64,000 nt of DNA from Henricia sp. BOLD:AAB3569. Taxonomy: Eukaryota; Echinodermata; Asteroidea; Spinulosida; Echinasteridae. Below, in pieces: positions 62,357 to 64,000 of the stretch (position 1 is its first letter; each line of letters opens with the position of its first letter). The position numbers and the translations under genes are program-made. Below the pieces are notes generated by a model. That model worked only from the letters and a program-made list of their open reading frames with translations, did not search any database and had not been told where the DNA came from. Location of the stretch: positions 45,754 to 109,753 of the forward strand of contig JBBELK010000549.1 in the NCBI GenBank assembly GCA_037783545.1, read 5' to 3'.

Positions 62357-64000
62357 GTGAGTCAACGGCCGTACAAATGTACACCAGCGCCGCGCAGGGT
62401 GTACCAACAGCCACGGTTAGGGGAATAACCACGTAGCCGAGCTCCGCTTTCCCTAAACTCTGAAATTTCTCCGTCATTTCCCAGCGAAAATCTGTCAATT
62501 TTGCATGACAAGTGCGGAATATATACAGTTTGGAGCATGCAAAATTTGAAGTTGGTTGGAAAATTCCTTGATTTCCAAATTTGCCGGCATTTGGGACACA
62601 CTTTGACCTAATTCCCGTCACAATCTGGGGTGAGTCAACGGCCGTACAAATGTACACCAGCGCCGCGCAGGGTGTACCAACAGCCACGGTTAGGGGAATA
62701 ACCACGTAGCCGAGCTCCGCTTTCCCTAAACTCTGAAATTTCTCCGTCATTTCCCAGCGAAAATCTGTCAATTTTGCATGACAAGTGCGGAATATATACA
62801 GTTTGGAGCATGCAAAATTTGAAGTTGGTTGGAAAATTCCTTGATTTCCAAATTTGCCGGCATTTGGGACACACTTTGACCTAATTCCCGTCACAATCTG
62901 GGGTGAGTCAACGGCCGTACAAATGTACACCAGCGCCGCGCAGTGTGTACCAACAGCCACGGTTAGGGGAATAACCACGTAGCCGAGCTCCGCTTTCCCT
63001 AAACTCTGAAATTTCTCCGTCATTTCCCAGCGAAAATCTGTCAATTTTGCATGACAAGTGCGGAATATATACAGTTTGGAGCATGCAAAATTTGAAGTTG
63101 GTTGGAAAATTCCTTGATTTCCAAATTTGCCGGCATTTGGGACACACTTTGACCTAATTCCCGTCACAATCTGGGGTGAGTCAACGGCCGTACAAATGTA
63201 CACCAGCGCCGCGCAGGGTGTACCAACAGCCACGGTCAGGGGAATAACCACGTAGCCGAGCTCCGCTTTCCCTAAACTCTGAAATTTCTCCGTCATTTCC
63301 CAGCGAAAATCTGTCAATTTTGCATGACAAGTGCGGAATATATACAGTTTGGAGCATGCAAAATTTGAAGTTGGTTGGAAAATTCCTTGATTTCCAAATT
63401 TGCCGGCATTTGGGACACACTTTGACCTAATTCCCGTCACAATCTGGGGTGAGTCAACGGCCGTACAAATGTACACCAGCGCCGCGCAGGGTGTACCAAC
63501 AGCCACAGTTAGGGGAATAATAACGTAGCCGAGCTCCGCTTTCCCTAAACTCTGAAATTTCTCCGTCATTTCCCAGCGAAAATCTGTCAATTTTGCATGA
63601 CAAGTGCGGAATATATACAGTTTGGAGCATGCAAAATTTGAAGTTGGTTGGAAAATTCCTTGATTTCCAAATTTGCCGGCATTTGGGACACACTTTGACC
63701 TAATTCCCGTCACAATCTGGGGTGAGTCAACGTCCGTACAAATGTACACCAGCGCCGCGCAGGGTGTACCAACAGCCACGGTTAGGGGAATAACCACGTA
63801 GCCGAGCTCCGCTTTCCCTAAACTCTGAAATTTCTCCGTCATTTCCCAGCGAAAATCTGTCAATTTTGCATGACAAGTGCGGAATATATACAGTTTGGAG
63901 CATGCAAAATTTGAAGTTGGTTGGAAAATTCCTTGATTTCCAAATTTGCCGGCATTTGGGACACACTTTGACCTAATTCCCGTCACAATCTGGGGTGAGT
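62357..64000 (+). repeat. Near-consensus class A run at the right edge
   Basis: Six monomers in exact 273-bp register, all class A. The two at 62357-62902 appear identical to each other. Later units differ by isolated substitutions: CAGTGTGTACC near 62943, CGGTCAGGGG near 63236, CACAGTTAG with AATAATAACG near 63506-63524, and CAACGTCCG near 63731. The array continues past the window. Confidence 0.9.

Larger units (their letters stand above)
45010..64000 (+). repeat. 273-bp satellite array, right block (about 70 monomers)
   Basis: This is the same satellite in the same orientation, resuming at monomer position 98 right after the transposon and running past the window end. The interrupted monomer adds up exactly: 100 bp on the left (44171-44270) plus 173 bp on the right (45013-45185) gives 273 bp, with TAA duplicated. 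The block differs from the left one in variant content. I see only monomers with CCTTGATTTCC here; the CCTTAATTTCC form common before about 43.0 kb is absent. It carries its own variants, such as GCAGCGCAGG with GTCCC or GTCAC, TTTCCAAGCG, CTTTCACC, AACCAGGTAG and GGGTTAACC. Confidence 0.98.

Noticed and set aside
62061-63986. Long minus-strand open reading frames (641, 431, 421, 376 codons and many shorter) as repeat-protein genes
   Set aside because: All are frames of the satellite monomer. They stay open only because 273 is divisible by three, close at every class B or D unit, and have no promoter, no unique sequence and no recognisable domain. The same DNA is open in other frames too.
1-64000. 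CRISPR array
   Set aside because: The repeats are 273 bp and contiguous, with no unique spacers between short repeats and no cas genes.
1-64000. rDNA spacer, 5S or tRNA-derived repeat
   Set aside because: No rRNA segment, no A/B box pair and no polymerase III terminator run of T was found in the monomer.

Overview
This window is almost entirely one tandem satellite array. A 273-bp monomer (about 47% G+C; roughly its first 100 bp are GC-rich and the remaining 173 bp AT-rich) is repeated head to tail in one orientation from the first base to the last. That is about 232 copies, and the array runs off both ends of the window. The only clear break is a 739-bp DNA-transposon-like element at 44271-45009. 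I found no host gene, tRNA, rRNA, CRISPR array or prokaryotic feature. The long repeat size, the head-to-tail homogeneity, the higher-order repeats and a transposon with terminal inverted repeats and a 3-bp target duplication point to a eukaryote, in a heterochromatic (perhaps centromeric or pericentromeric) block. The sequence alone does not let me name the species.

Layout. 1-2460: array with scattered 1-bp indels. 2460-21830: very regular array, with runs of more than 15 monomers at exactly 273-bp spacing, in which 2-, 4- and 5-monomer higher-order repeats (HORs) can be followed through shared rare variants. 21830-34900: the same satellite, but nearly every monomer carries one or more single-base indels. 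34900-44270: regular array again, with further 4- and 9-monomer blocks, including two copies of a monomer with the same 17-bp shortening. 44271-45009: the transposon insertion, flanked by TAA on both sides. 45010-60000: regular array with nested 4-, 9-, 10-, 17- and 19-monomer duplications. 60000-62100: a locally rearranged stretch with small deletions and one scrambled junction. 62357-64000: near-consensus monomers.

Nothing here works as a gene system. Interest lies in three areas. The array's history can be read: a mosaic of local amplifications, a dated transposon insertion, subfamily territories, and a noise-rich segment that may be a sequence-quality problem. The monomer carries possible functional signals: an 11-bp dyad around a TATATA core, an intron-like donor/branch/acceptor set, and a TGAGTCA motif. 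The inserted element is unusual, with repeated CTCCGAT motifs, a G21 run and a TATA-like box. The long minus-strand reading frames arise because 273 is divisible by three, and I do not treat them as genes.
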